Origin: JACTUA01 sp964551875
GTDB taxonomy: Archaea; Halobacteriota; Methanomicrobia; Methanomicrobiales; JACTUA01
DNA length: 64,000 nucleotides
Direction of reading: 5' to 3'
NCBI GenBank assembly: GCA_964551875.1
Contig: CAZKEV010000001.1
Location: 45,562-109,561, forward strand
A program made the translations under genes and the position numbers. This document shows positions 27,002 to 36,643 of this stretch, piece after piece. How positions within the stretch are numbered: the stretch's first letter is position 1; each line of letters begins with the position of its first letter. The notes under the pieces are model-generated. The model had not been told where the DNA came from. It made no database searches and saw nothing but the letters and a program-made list of their open reading frames with translations.

Positions 27002-27535
27002 ATGGAAGCCGATCAGAAACCATGCAATTTCGTAGCTTTTGAGGTCATCGACGCAACATTTCCGCATAAAACATTGAAAATGGAACTTGAAGGCTGTCGA
27101 AAAGCATGTAAAAAACTTGCTTTATCAATCGTATTACGTATTCCAATTATTAATTCTTTTTCAATCTTCAAGTCCAGGCAGAAGAGAGCTTACCCGGCCT
27201 CTACAACTTCAAATATACCGGATCCCAACCTGAACTTGCAGCCTGGTGAGTTGGTTCTCATACGCCCGAGTGAGGAAATTTTTGCTACCCTGGATGAGAA
27301 AGGGAAATACAGGGGCCTGTTTTTCATGCCAGAGATGGTAAAATTTTGTGGAAAAAAATTCAAAGTATATAAGAAAGTCGAAAGAATCGTGCTCGAATCT
27401 ACTGGAGAGATGCGAAAGATAATGAGTCCAACTGTCTTTCTTGAAGGCGTATATTGTGACGGTGAATTCCATGACGGGTGTGACAGGTCATGCTTCTGTT
27501 ACTGGCGAGAGATCTGGTTAAAGAGAATTCAATAA
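27002..27535 (+). CDS. Small cysteine-rich protein of archaeal surface-glycan loci, unknown function
   Basis: The 177-residue soluble protein has a conserved C-terminal half: GLFFMPEMVKFCGKKFKVYKK, then SPTVFLEGVYCDGEFHDGCDRSCFCYWREIWLKR. The Cys pattern (C-x6-HDGC-x3-C-x-C-Y/F-W) suggests a metal or redox site. I recall similar short proteins beside polysaccharide genes, but know no function. Start choice: AGGTG at 26991-26995 lies 6 bp before the ATG at 27002, a good ribosome-binding site; the in-frame GTG at 26993 overlaps that site and is less likely. It is divergent from the GT-C-like gene. Confidence 0.6.
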   Translation: MEADQKPCNFVAFEVIDATFPHKTLKMELEGCRKACKKLALSIVLRIPIINSFSIFKSRQKRAYPASTTSNIPDPNLNLQPGELVLIRPSEEIFATLDEKGKYRGLFFMPEMVKFCGKKFKVYKKVERIVLESTGEMRKIMSPTVFLEGVYCDGEFHDGCDRSCFCYWREIWLKRIQ

Positions 27536-27998
27536 AAATGTCATCGTTACATTTTTTGTTGGCCTCGTTGCTCTGATATGCCATCTGAATAAGCCAATGT
27601 AGATTGAAGTATTTCTAAATCCGAAAAAAATAACAAAAATCTCTTTTCTCCCTGATAGTTTCACGGCCCCGAATAGGTAAAATTTTTTTGATCTGCTCTT
27701 TACACATTGCATCCAGTATATATTGATAAACATCTCACAATAGCCTAAATAAATTAATCAGAATTCAATGTTAATGCATTGTCTAATTAGTGCATAATAA
27801 ATTAGTTATCATATATATAATATATCCTATCAAGATCATGCATTTTAAATGGTTTATATATCAAAGCAGACTATAATGGATGTTTTTAGAGTATTATAAC
27901 CGTTTTAAATAGACATAAGCGAAAAGATATATTTATATATTACCTACTTATAAAGCTAGGTATTTGACCGATAAATTTCAACACGGGGGGAACTTGTT
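27536..27998 (+). promoter_or_regulatory. AT-rich leader and promoter of the second heparinase-like gene
   Basis: No gene seen in this 463-bp gap. A TATA box TTTATATA is at 27932-27939, preceded by an A-rich BRE-like GAAAAGATA. Transcription would start near 27960-27965, giving a leader of about 35-40 bases. A strong purine run GGGGGG (27985-27990) lies 8 bp before the GTG at 27999 and decides that start. Confidence 0.6.
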
Positions 27999-30900
27999 GT
28001 GTCCAAAGAAATGATCGTTCAACCACTAATAATGCTTTTATTTATCTATTCGATCGCGATTCCGATTGTTTCGGCAGCTCAGGTACATCCCTCGCTCCTG
28101 TTTCACGACATCACGGAAACACAGGGCTATCAGCACAGAACAGTATCACCCTGGAGCAGTTGGGAAAGCCAGATTATTTCTACCGCTGGCGGTTCGGTCT
28201 CATATACCGGGGATTATGCGTTGGCCGTCGGTCTTGCTTATCAGATCACGAAACAGAGCACATACGCAACCAAAGGGAAGCAGGTATTGCTTAATTTTGG
28301 AACTCCCACGGATAATCTCGCCCGAGCCAATGAACTTGGTGGCTATGCAATCGCATATGATTGCCTTCAGCCATCTCTTGACGCGGCAAGCGATGCAATA
28401 ATACGGGATAAACTCGCCACCCTTACCGATACAGTTTATAAAGAGCTCAATAATAACGGTGCCTATCGGGGGGTCATACAATTTGCAGATTATAATGGCG
28501 CGGCGTACCCCTACGTCGGTATTGCAGGATATGCCTTATCCGATTATACAAATCCCAACCATATCCCGATTTCGACGGGCCCCACCGACTGGATCAAGGC
28601 GGGAACCGACTATCTCTTTGTTAACGACCTGCTCCATGATACTGGTGGCCGCTCGCTCTTCAGCTTCGGCTTTGATGAAAGCTCAGGGAAACACCTGAAC
28701 GGCGCGTACAAATATTATATCGCCAATAACTTCCTCTGGTGGTTCCAGGTTTACAGTCACTACTCAGGCAGGAATATATTTGATGTATATCCCGCCGCAA
28801 AACGGGCTTTCACATCAAACATTTGGGAATCCCTCCCTAACCACTACAGCAATAATTATGTAACACTGGGGAACACAAGGTGGTGGGATGAGGAAGCAGT
28901 ACTGAATCTACTCGATCCTGAGACCAGGTCCCAAGCCCTCCACCACATCGATAGTATCAAGTCATCAAATCTACTTCCTTACTCCCGTGAGTTTACCTTT
29001 ATACCAACCTCGCTCCTTTACTGCGTGTATCCCGATACCAGCTCGATGCCCAGGCAGAATCCCTCTTGGACGAGCCATCTCGATCCCACTGGAATATACC
29101 AGGTCTTCAGGGGCAGCTGGGCCGATGACTCTGACTGGCTCTCTCTGGTCACCTTCAACGTCGCTACCTGGAGTAACCGGGACAGCATGCATCATGATCA
29201 GCTGAGTATCGAATATTACAGTAGAGGCGACCTTCTCCTTGCCGACGCGGGTGAGGATAAATATACGTCGGATGCGTATTATGGTGAACTCGACACCCAT
29301 CATAACACAATCTTGATCGAAAATCCAAGGACCCCCTTCTCTCTTGCGAAATGGTCGAACAGTGCGGCCCGCGGCATGTTCAAAGGTTCGGCATCCGGTA
29401 TCGAAACCCCTGTGACTGTGGCTAATGTAATTCAGGGCTCATGGATGGAGATGCTGGAAGGGAAGGCAACAATAACCAAAGTCTTGGGGGCAGACTGGTA
29501 TGACGACCCATCGCTCTCATCCCCCATTCAGTACTCGCGGTCTATACTCTATCCAAACAAAGATTACCTGATTCTCGTTGATCGGGCCGAGGGGAGTCAG
29601 ACCTGGACATACCGAACGAACTTCCGTCCCACCAGCCTCGTCATTACTCCCACGTCCGGTACCAGTGTCGGAAATGTTCAGGGAAGCCTCGTAATTGGAT
29701 CGACATCCTATAATTGGCTATCGCTTCCGTATAAAACAGAAACAGGAACGGGTATCACTACGAACTCCCTCACCTGGACGACCCGTAATCCCTATGGAAA
29801 GAATGTCAACCTCCAGGTTTTCACCAGCCCCACTTCAGAAGTACTGGTCAACAAGCTCATAGGCAGAATCGCGGGTTACAACCAGGCGAACGAGGTATAT
29901 TCCCCTATCGTCTCCTTCCGGACCCCTGCATCGAACAACCTTTACCGCGTGACCGTCCTCCTTTCTCGCTATGACTCCGAGACCGCGAAGACTCCGTCGG
30001 CTCTCACAGTGACCGGTCAGGGTTCGGCAGTTAAAGTGCACGGCACTGACTATGATGACTATATCTATTCCGGAACCGGGTCCTCGACCTTCGGCCCCTT
30101 CACGTCGGATGCCCAGACTCTGTATGCCCGTCTGACCACGAATAAAGTATCCATGTATGTGAAGAGCCCATCTGCAACCGCCACGGTATCCCTCTCCCAG
30201 CTGCAGGGTGTGAGTGAAGTGAAGCGTGATGGGGTCATTTATACAAGCTGGACCTTTGCGAGTGGCACCTTGAAACTTACGCCTGGTCAGGGTGATCATC
30301 TGTTCGAGGTCTCTACCACTCCACTCACCCCAACCCCAACACCAACTGCAACCCCTACTCCGACCCCTACGCCCACCCCGACACCCACCCCGACCCCGAC
30401 ACCAACTGCAACACCGACACCCACCCCCACTCCTACCCCAACACCTACCCCGACACCAACTGCAACACCGACAGCAACACCGACACCAACCCCCACGCCA
30501 GTGATATGTATCGGTGATTGTCCAACACCCACCCCGACACCAACACCTCTCCCTAACCGGCCTCCGGTCCTCGCATCAATCGGATCGAAGACCGTGAACG
30601 AGGGATCAATCCTCAGCTTTACCGTTTCGGCAACTGACCCGGACGGGGATGCTCTCGCCTACTCAGTGGGTGCCCTGCCCTCGGGTGCATCCTTCAACGC
30701 CGGTTCAAGGACCTTCTCCTGGACTCCAACGTACAGCCAGGCTGGAACATTCCCGGTCACCTTCTCGGTCTCCGATGGTTCCCTGAGCGCCAGCGAGACC
30801 ATCACCATCACCGTGAACAACGTGAACCGCCCGCCGGTTCTCGCAGCAATCGGGTCGAAGACCGTGAATGAAGGATCGCCACTCACCTTTACCGTTTCGG

Positions 30901-32195
30901 GATCAGACCCCGACGGGGATTCCCTCCTCTACTTTACAGGCCTCCTCCCAACGGGTGCATCCTTCACAGCCGGAACAAGGACCTTCACCTGGACTCCCAC
31001 CTATGATCAGGCCGGGATATACCGGGTCAAATTTGTGGTCTGGGATGGGGTTCTCGACGCCAACGAGACTATCACTATAACTGTGAATAATGTGGACCGT
31101 GCTCCGGTTCTGGCAGCCATCGGGCCAAAGGCTGTAGGAGAGGGATCGGCTCTCAGTTTCGCGGTAAGTGCAACCGATCCTGACGGGGATACACTGACCT
31201 ACTCGACAGGTACCCTCCCGACCGGTGCTTCCTTTGATTCGGGGGCAAGGACCTTTTCCTGGACTCCCTCATACAAGCAGGCGGGAGTCTACCCTGTCAC
31301 CTTCTCGGCAACCGATGGCTCCCTCAGTGACGGCGAAACGGTCTCGATTACGGTGAACCATGTCAACAGCCCCCCATCCCACCCGAGAATAGGGCCGAAG
31401 AAAGTGAAAGCGGGATCAGCCCTCACCTTCAGTGTTTCAGCAACTGATCCGAATGATGATCCCCTCACCTATTCAGCGAGTGCAGTGCCGTCGGGGGCCT
31501 CATTCGATTCTGGAACCGGAACCTTCGCCTGGACACCCCTCGAAAGCCAGGTTGGAGCCTACTCCGTTACCTTCTCGGCCTCAGATGGTTCCCTCAGTGA
31601 CAGTGAGACGGTCCCGATTACCGTGGAAGATATAACTGCCCCAACCGACACTGCTACTCCAACTCCCACTCCCACACCCACAGATACGCCTACTCCAACC
31701 CCTACCATTGCACCAACACCGGTTCCAACTCTTCCATCTCAGCAGACGGATGGTGGTGGTTATAGTGGTGGAGACGGTGGGGGGGGGGGATCATTCGCCC
31801 CAATTGAGAACTTAGTGAATGACCAGCCCGAAGAGAAGAGTCCCAGCAGCAAAGGGATTATTGGAGAGGAGCCGATTCAATCGCAAAACAAGATATATCC
31901 TGTTCAGATATCAAGTTCAGAGGCAGTATCATCATCACCTGATCTGGCTCCCCAGCCATCCTTTGTAACCTCCTCTAGTCCTGAAACCAGACCCGTGTCC
32001 CCGAAGACAAACGATGTGCTCCCTCCATTTGGTATAAACTCGGTCATCGTATTTGGAGGGACAATAACTATGACATCAGCGGTGAAAAGATTTGGAGAGC
32101 CACGCGATTATGACATAATGCTGAAGACCTTGATCAAGGGAATTGGGGTCTTCACTGCGGTAATTGTCTGCTGGCTTGTGATTGCAATAATTTAA
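27999..32195 (+). CDS. Secreted heparinase II/III-like lyase with PT linker, four He_PIG domains and C-terminal anchor
   Basis: The 1398-residue paralogue of the 17973 protein has a GTG start backed by GGGGGG 8 bp upstream and a signal peptide to about residue 27. The lyase toroid and beta domains span about 28-750, with SMHHDQLSIEYYSRGDLLLADAG and DTHHNTI. A Thr-Pro repeat linker follows (about 775-845, codons ACN-CCN), interrupted by VICIGDCPTP with two Cys. Four Ig-like He_PIG domains of about 91 residues lie at about 852-1215, then a second Thr/Pro- and Ser-rich linker and a final hydrophobic helix (VFTAVIVCWLVIAII). So it is displayed on the surface on long stalks. Differences from the 17973 copy (more Ig units, anchor, PT linker) suggest one attached and one released or differently attached lyase. 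Confidence 0.82.
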   Translation: MSKEMIVQPLIMLLFIYSIAIPIVSAAQVHPSLLFHDITETQGYQHRTVSPWSSWESQIISTAGGSVSYTGDYALAVGLAYQITKQSTYATKGKQVLLNFGTPTDNLARANELGGYAIAYDCLQPSLDAASDAIIRDKLATLTDTVYKELNNNGAYRGVIQFADYNGAAYPYVGIAGYALSDYTNPNHIPISTGPTDWIKAGTDYLFVNDLLHDTGGRSLFSFGFDESSGKHLNGAYKYYIANNFLWWFQVYSHYSGRNIFDVYPAAKRAFTSNIWESLPNHYSNNYVTLGNTRWWDEEAVLNLLDPETRSQALHHIDSIKSSNLLPYSREFTFIPTSLLYCVYPDTSSMPRQNPSWTSHLDPTGIYQVFRGSWADDSDWLSLVTFNVATWSNRDSMHHDQLSIEYYSRGDLLLADAGEDKYTSDAYYGELDTHHNTILIENPRTPFSLAKWSNSAARGMFKGSASGIETPVTVANVIQGSWMEMLEGKATITKVLGADWYDDPSLSSPIQYSRSILYPNKDYLILVDRAEGSQTWTYRTNFRPTSLVITPTSGTSVGNVQGSLVIGSTSYNWLSLPYKTETGTGITTNSLTWTTRNPYGKNVNLQVFTSPTSEVLVNKLIGRIAGYNQANEVYSPIVSFRTPASNNLYRVTVLLSRYDSETAKTPSALTVTGQGSAVKVHGTDYDDYIYSGTGSSTFGPFTSDAQTLYARLTTNKVSMYVKSPSATATVSLSQLQGVSEVKRDGVIYTSWTFASGTLKLTPGQGDHLFEVSTTPLTPTPTPTATPTPTPTPTPTPTPTPTPTATPTPTPTPTPTPTPTPTATPTATPTPTPTPVICIGDCPTPTPTPTPLPNRPPVLASIGSKTVNEGSILSFTVSATDPDGDALAYSVGALPSGASFNAGSRTFSWTPTYSQAGTFPVTFSVSDGSLSASETITITVNNVNRPPVLAAIGSKTVNEGSPLTFTVSGSDPDGDSLLYFTGLLPTGASFTAGTRTFTWTPTYDQAGIYRVKFVVWDGVLDANETITITVNNVDRAPVLAAIGPKAVGEGSALSFAVSATDPDGDTLTYSTGTLPTGASFDSGARTFSWTPSYKQAGVYPVTFSATDGSLSDGETVSITVNHVNSPPSHPRIGPKKVKAGSALTFSVSATDPNDDPLTYSASAVPSGASFDSGTGTFAWTPLESQVGAYSVTFSASDGSLSDSETVPITVEDITAPTDTATPTPTPTPTDTPTPTPTIAPTPVPTLPSQQTDGGGYSGGDGGGGGSFAPIENLVNDQPEEKSPSSKGIIGEEPIQSQNKIYPVQISSSEAVSSSPDLAPQPSFVTSSSPETRPVSPKTNDVLPPFGINSVIVFGGTITMTSAVKRFGEPRDYDIMLKTLIKGIGVFTAVIVCWLVIAII
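30328..30545 (+). repeat. Thr-Pro codon repeat (stalk linker)
   Basis: A run of ACN-CCN codons (CCGACACCCACCCC-like units) encodes TPTPTPTATPTP-type sequence, with one short break, VICIGDCPTP. It is a low-complexity spacer between the lyase and Ig-like domains. Slippage during replication could change its length. Confidence 0.85.
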
Positions 32196-32227
32196 TTAAA
32201 AATTTTCACCGAATCTTTGTTTTTGGA

Positions 32228-32585
32228 TTAATTATACAGGATTCGTTTTATTCGCCGCCGTATCTTTCCGGTTCTCCACCCATAATAGGAACTTGTACAG
32301 GAGCTCTTGATCCCCGAGGAGTCGATGGCGATGACGGGAATTACCTCGCCCCATCCGTACGACAGCCGGATCACTTTCTTCAGGATGATATCGACGCGAA
32401 CCGACCGGATCCTCTGCAGGAATTTCTGCAGATTGCTGAAGTGAGGGATTCTCTCCATCTCCAGGAGCTCCGTGATCCCGCTCATCAGCTAAGATGTGTT
32501 GGACGATATTTCGGTAATCAGTCTGCAGAACCTCCTTGAACAGGATAAGGACCAGGTGCTGGTGCTCGGTGTTATTGATTAATCA
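32228..32585 (-). pseudogene. Broken DDE transposase (IS5-like) fragment
   Basis: On the minus strand, frame 32228-32485 encodes MERIPHFSNLQKFLQRIRS and then EVIPVIAIDSSGIKSSCTSSYY, the region around the first catalytic Asp (AIDSSG) of IS5-related transposases. Bases 32486-32585 encode the preceding part in another frame (HQHLVLILFKEVLQTDYRNIV), so at least one frameshift is present. The rest of the catalytic domain is missing. I did not find terminal inverted repeats. The remnant lies just upstream of the flippase gene and may have brought in or rearranged part of this locus. Confidence 0.65.
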
Positions 32586-32671
32586 CCTTAAATAATCAAA
32601 TCATATTTATTGAAGAGTCACCATATATATAGTCAAGAAGAATCTTAAGCAGTCCGCTCATGTGTGATTGA

Positions 32672-34117
32672 ATGAGAACACTCACATTTTATTCGGGTCT
32701 CTTCCTTTTTTTCATGGTTCTGCAGAGGGGAGCTGGCATTTTGACGAAACTTATTCTCGCAAATACCATTACCCCCTATGAATATGGCCTGATCACCCTG
32801 CTCGCGATCTCGCTCCCGGGAATGCTTCAGCTGGTAACGATGCTCAACTTTCCCCAGATATTGGAACACTCGGAAGAAGGAAGGCAGTACTTCGGATTTT
32901 CATTGTTTTGCAGCTTGGGCATGGTGATTCTCATATCGATCCTGCTGTTTGTCTTCCAGGACGGTTTCTTTACTTACGTCAATCTCCCCCTTGAACACCG
33001 GGATTTTTTCTATGCTATCATTGTCATTTCAGTTTTTCTTGTTACCATCGTAGGGGATTTTGCGGCCCTCTTCACCGGTTTGAGGCGCTATGCCATTCCA
33101 AGCCTCTTTATGGCCCTCCCATCCATCGCAAGATTGATCTTTCTTCTCCCCCTGCTCGTCGCCCAGATCTATTCATTCCAGGTGATCCTTCTTATCTTTG
33201 CTCTCTCCAATGCGATCCCTCTCCTCCTTCTCCTCTTCGGAAAGTATCGCAGCCATTATCTGCCGATAACCCCGATTCAGGTCCCAACAGGGAGAATGTT
33301 TGGCTTTGGTAGCGCCCTCTTCATCGTCGGGTCCTTCAACAACTTCGGCCAGTCCATCATCAAGATTGCGGTAAGCCATGACCTTGGCATCATCTGGCAG
33401 GGGTACTATGATGTCTCCCTCACCATGGTGACCCTGTTCGTCTTTGCCATGTATGCCATGTCCTTCATCTCCATAGCCGAGGCCACAAGTTCAAACAGGG
33501 AGAAGATATATGAGAAGGGCGGCCTCGTAGACGTGACCCGGGCCCTCTGGGCCCTTGGACTGCTTGCATTCTTACTCATCGTATTTTACTCCGAATTTTT
33601 TGTGAAACTTCTCTTCTCCGAACAATTCCTCGACGCTGCACCCTATCTCCCCATTATGGCCGTTGGGTATCTCTTTCTCTTCCTCCAGACCTACATTGTG
33701 AACATCAACCTCTCCTTTGCAAAGACCGTGAAGGAATATGCATATCTCACCAGTGTCTTTCTCCTCATGCTACCCCTCTTTTTCTTCCTGACGACCTATC
33801 TGGTGAGATTCTTTGCTGACCGCGGTTATGGGAATGGATTCATCGGAGCCTATGTATCATATACCGTTATCCTCGTGGCCTCCACCCTTCTCATGTTCGT
33901 GATTGTGAAGGATCTGACCCCGTTAAAGAAGGTCTTTTATCGCTTCGAGAGGCTGTGCGCATCCTTCATCATCGTCGGCCTGGTATTGTATCTCGGAAGA
34001 CCGAGCCCGTTCATCGGTATCACAGTTTCAGTCCTCCTCTTCCTGGCTCTTGCCACGGCATCGGGGTATCTGCACCGTGGCCTAATCCATGAACTCCTCG
34101 GCCGTTCTCAGGTCTGA
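32672..34117 (+). CDS. Polysaccharide biosynthesis flippase (Wzx/MOP superfamily)
   Basis: The 481-residue protein has about 12-14 transmembrane helices. The N-terminus (GLFLFFMVLQRGAGILTKLI, then TPYEYGLITLLAISLPG) and the mid-protein GYYDVSLTMVTLFVFAMYAMSFI block are typical of polysaccharide exporters of the MOP superfamily. It would flip lipid-linked oligosaccharides, begun by the GlcNAc-1-P-transferase-like enzyme, to the outside for polymerisation or transfer. It converges with the PKD gene: the two stop codons are only 3 bp apart. A TATA-like ATATATAG lies at about 32623-32631, 40 bp before the ATG. Confidence 0.88.
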   Translation: MRTLTFYSGLFLFFMVLQRGAGILTKLILANTITPYEYGLITLLAISLPGMLQLVTMLNFPQILEHSEEGRQYFGFSLFCSLGMVILISILLFVFQDGFFTYVNLPLEHRDFFYAIIVISVFLVTIVGDFAALFTGLRRYAIPSLFMALPSIARLIFLLPLLVAQIYSFQVILLIFALSNAIPLLLLLFGKYRSHYLPITPIQVPTGRMFGFGSALFIVGSFNNFGQSIIKIAVSHDLGIIWQGYYDVSLTMVTLFVFAMYAMSFISIAEATSSNREKIYEKGGLVDVTRALWALGLLAFLLIVFYSEFFVKLLFSEQFLDAAPYLPIMAVGYLFLFLQTYIVNINLSFAKTVKEYAYLTSVFLLMLPLFFFLTTYLVRFFADRGYGNGFIGAYVSYTVILVASTLLMFVIVKDLTPLKKVFYRFERLCASFIIVGLVLYLGRPSPFIGITVSVLLFLALATASGYLHRGLIHELLGRSQV

Positions 34118-34120
34118 TAT

Positions 34121-35305
34121 CTATGGCATCGGGGATTTCGGGGATACTTCGATGAAGTTCTCCCTCACCTCCTTGTCGCTTCCGTCAGCATTCGAGGTAG
34201 TGAGTTGCACGGTGTAAGTTCCGGCGATGTATGTATGGGTCGGATTCTGCGCGGTACTCGTGCTGCCATCCCCGAAGTCCCAGGTCCATTTCGTTGGTGA
34301 ATTCGTGGACAGGTCGGTGAAACTGACGGTGAGGGGCTCGGTTCCGGAAGCTGGAGATGCGTCAAAGGACGCAACCGGGGGAGTCTTTGGATTCACAGTG
34401 ATATAGTTCTCTTTAATCTCCTCATCCCGTCCATCTGGGTTTACAACGGTCAGCTTCACGGTGTAATTTCCCGGATTGATATACGTATGGACGGGATTCC
34501 TGTTATAGGATCTCCCCATATCCCCGAAATCCCATTCCCGATAGGTGGGAGAGTTGGTCGACTGGTCGGTGAAATTGACGGTGAGGGGTTCTTTCCCTCG
34601 GGTGATGTCTGCAGTAAAGATGGCAACCGGTGGTGTCCTGGGCGCAACAACGATGTAATTGTCCTTGCTATCCTCGTTGCTCCCACCAGAGTTTGAGGCA
34701 GTGAGGGTCACGGAATAGCTGCCGGCTGAGTAATTGTGAGTGGGATTCCGGAGATCACTTGTTGTATCATCCCCGAAGTTCCAGGTCCATGATTTTGGAT
34801 TATTTGTCGAGAGGTCCCTGAAGCTGACGGTCAGGGGCTCTTTCCCGGAGGTTGGCTCCGCAGAGAATGCGGCAACCGGCGGGTTTTCTTTAAGCCAGTA
34901 ATGCACCTCGTAGGTATCGAAACGGGATGTGAGAACGAGCCTGATTTGCGCAGGGAGGACGGTACCGGTGATATCCAGGGTCATAGGCCTCTCCAGGATC
35001 TGTCCGGGATCAAGGATATGCTGTATGCTATTCACTTTCCGGTTCCCAATGAAAAAACTCAGGTTATAAATCGTCGTCCTCCTCTCAAAGGACCTGATAC
35101 CGTAGATGAAGGAAACGGTATTGCTCTTCGGGTAATTCGTATACGAATCAGGATAGATGTAAAAGGAAGTGAATCTCTCCTCCCGGGATTCTAGGAAGAT
35201 CAGCCCGGCGGTGAAGATGATGCCAGTTAAGATCGCGAAGACGATGACCTTCTGCATCGGTGATGAACTTTTCAACCAGCTGGTGACAGGCATTCTCATA
35301 ACCAT
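34121..35305 (-). CDS. Membrane-anchored protein: DUF1616-like extracellular half plus three PKD domains
   Basis: One TM helix (MQKVIVFAILTGIIFTAG) is followed by an extracellular segment, ERFTSFYIYPDSYTNYPKSN then VSFIYGIRSFERRTTIYNLS, that looks like the outer half of DUF1616. Three PKD domains of about 87 residues follow, each with the WxFGD core (WTWNFGDDTT, REWDFGDMGRS, WTWDFGDGST), joined by TPPVA. PKD domains bind proteins or polysaccharides at the surface. The frame is open to a TTG at 35362; I chose an ATG at 35305, but those at 35299, 35293 or 35257 are also possible, as no ribosome-binding site decides. The gene follows the archaeosortase on the same strand after about 300 bp. It has no PEF tail. 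Confidence 0.7.
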   Translation of the reverse strand: MVMRMPVTSWLKSSSPMQKVIVFAILTGIIFTAGLIFLESREERFTSFYIYPDSYTNYPKSNTVSFIYGIRSFERRTTIYNLSFFIGNRKVNSIQHILDPGQILERPMTLDITGTVLPAQIRLVLTSRFDTYEVHYWLKENPPVAAFSAEPTSGKEPLTVSFRDLSTNNPKSWTWNFGDDTTSDLRNPTHNYSAGSYSVTLTASNSGGSNEDSKDNYIVVAPRTPPVAIFTADITRGKEPLTVNFTDQSTNSPTYREWDFGDMGRSYNRNPVHTYINPGNYTVKLTVVNPDGRDEEIKENYITVNPKTPPVASFDASPASGTEPLTVSFTDLSTNSPTKWTWDFGDGSTSTAQNPTHTYIAGTYTVQLTTSNADGSDKEVRENFIEVSPKSPMP

Positions 35306-35601
35306 GAAACCGACGATTGCCGCCCGGGGAGGGTATATGCGCCGTGTTTTATTCCAATTCAATTGATTTGTAATGATAAGGATAAACGCTTTAAGTATTC
35401 CTATTACATTACCATTAAATTCCTATATCAATACACCGATCCATTGTCATTCTGAAGGTTTAGGCGTTTATCTCAATGGCAAGAGATTCTCAATATGTAT
35501 ACGGGATCGCACGCAACAATAAATGATCGATAATCTCCCAAATATTTTTAATTATGCCCTTTATAATTATTCATTTTATGATTTTTATGTTTATAGAATG
35601 A

Positions 35602-36489
35602 TTATCTCCGCAAAAGAAACGAGATCTTGAGATAACGCGTAAAAAAGAAGTACCAGAATATCACCATCCAGATCGTAAAGATCATCCAGCCAATGTAGAT
35701 ATGCACGTGTTCCAAGACCCCGGACGGTCCATAAAAATAACCACTCAGAGAAATTACATATATCCTAAGAATATTTGCGATAACCGTTCCGACATAGCCT
35801 ATGAAAATGAAAAAAATCCCCTTTCTGGATATCGCCTGGGGGAATCCGATCAGGACGATAATTGCTGCGATGGTAAAGGTCCCGAGAGACCATATCCCTG
35901 TGCAATCCCCTCCTATCTGAAGATATATCGGGATTCCGGATTGGGACATGAACGATATTATGGTATTGTGTGATACTGCCTTTATCCCCGTCAGATGCAA
36001 TATCGACACATTAAGGAACACAATAATAGGTATGAGAGGGGCTGTTATCCAGTCCATGTGCCGGATGAATAAATCGTATATCTGGTAACCCTCAACCGCG
36101 ATAAGGGGGATCAATACCGGGAGAATGAAGGATTCCAGTCCAAAAAACCCAAATAAGATAAGCCCAAGCCCGGAGAGGAAAACGGAAAAGTCACCGATTG
36201 AATATGACGGGTGCCCCAGGCCGAGGGGGATTCGTAAAAAACTGATAATGCAGATGAGGACCCCTGCAATGATGACCAAGGCCCTTCGGCGCTGAGCAAG
36301 GTATTTCACATCTTTTTTTGAGAGATAGAGGATCACGAGACAGGTGAGGATCCAGATGCTTATTGCATCGATCTTCATGTAGCTTTCAGAAGTGAAGACG
36401 AGGAAGAGGCTCATCGCAAAGATGACAATAAGAAACCATTCAAGGGCAATTCGGGTAGGATGAAGCGATTCGGGAATTTGGAAATTCAT
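35602..36489 (-). CDS. artC: Archaeosortase (PEF-CTERM type)
   Basis: The 295-residue protein has eight or so transmembrane helices. The catalytic pattern of exosortases and archaeosortases is present: Cys196 in GGDCTGIWSLGTF, Arg242 in IANILRIYVI, and a third polar site in LEHVHIYIGW (His261/His263). It would cleave surface proteins at their C-terminal PEF motif and couple them to a lipid on the outer face. Established knowledge pairs PEF-CTERM proteins with archaeosortase C, and four such substrates lie in this window (14978, 37198, 39364 and 40746), three directly after this gene on the opposite strand. That is why I use artC. It is upstream of the PKD gene, perhaps in one transcript. Confidence 0.82.
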   Translation of the reverse strand: MNFQIPESLHPTRIALEWFLIVIFAMSLFLVFTSESYMKIDAISIWILTCLVILYLSKKDVKYLAQRRRALVIIAGVLICIISFLRIPLGLGHPSYSIGDFSVFLSGLGLILFGFFGLESFILPVLIPLIAVEGYQIYDLFIRHMDWITAPLIPIIVFLNVSILHLTGIKAVSHNTIISFMSQSGIPIYLQIGGDCTGIWSLGTFTIAAIIVLIGFPQAISRKGIFFIFIGYVGTVIANILRIYVISLSGYFYGPSGVLEHVHIYIGWMIFTIWMVIFWYFFFTRYLKISFLLRR

Positions 36490-36643
36490 AAAATGACATT
36501 CTCCGTGAAGAGACAGCTCCTTAAAACAGTATTTTTCATTCTTAACTATAAATACTCACCGGAAAAATTGAGATTCGTGACCTGGTGTCGATGATCAGTC
36601 ACTTGGGAGATGATAATATTCTTTGCTGATTCCCGCGTTATTC

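Noticed and set aside
30328..30545. CRISPR-like short repeat array
   Set aside because: The repeat is an in-frame Thr-Pro codon run within a secreted protein, with no constant spacer length.
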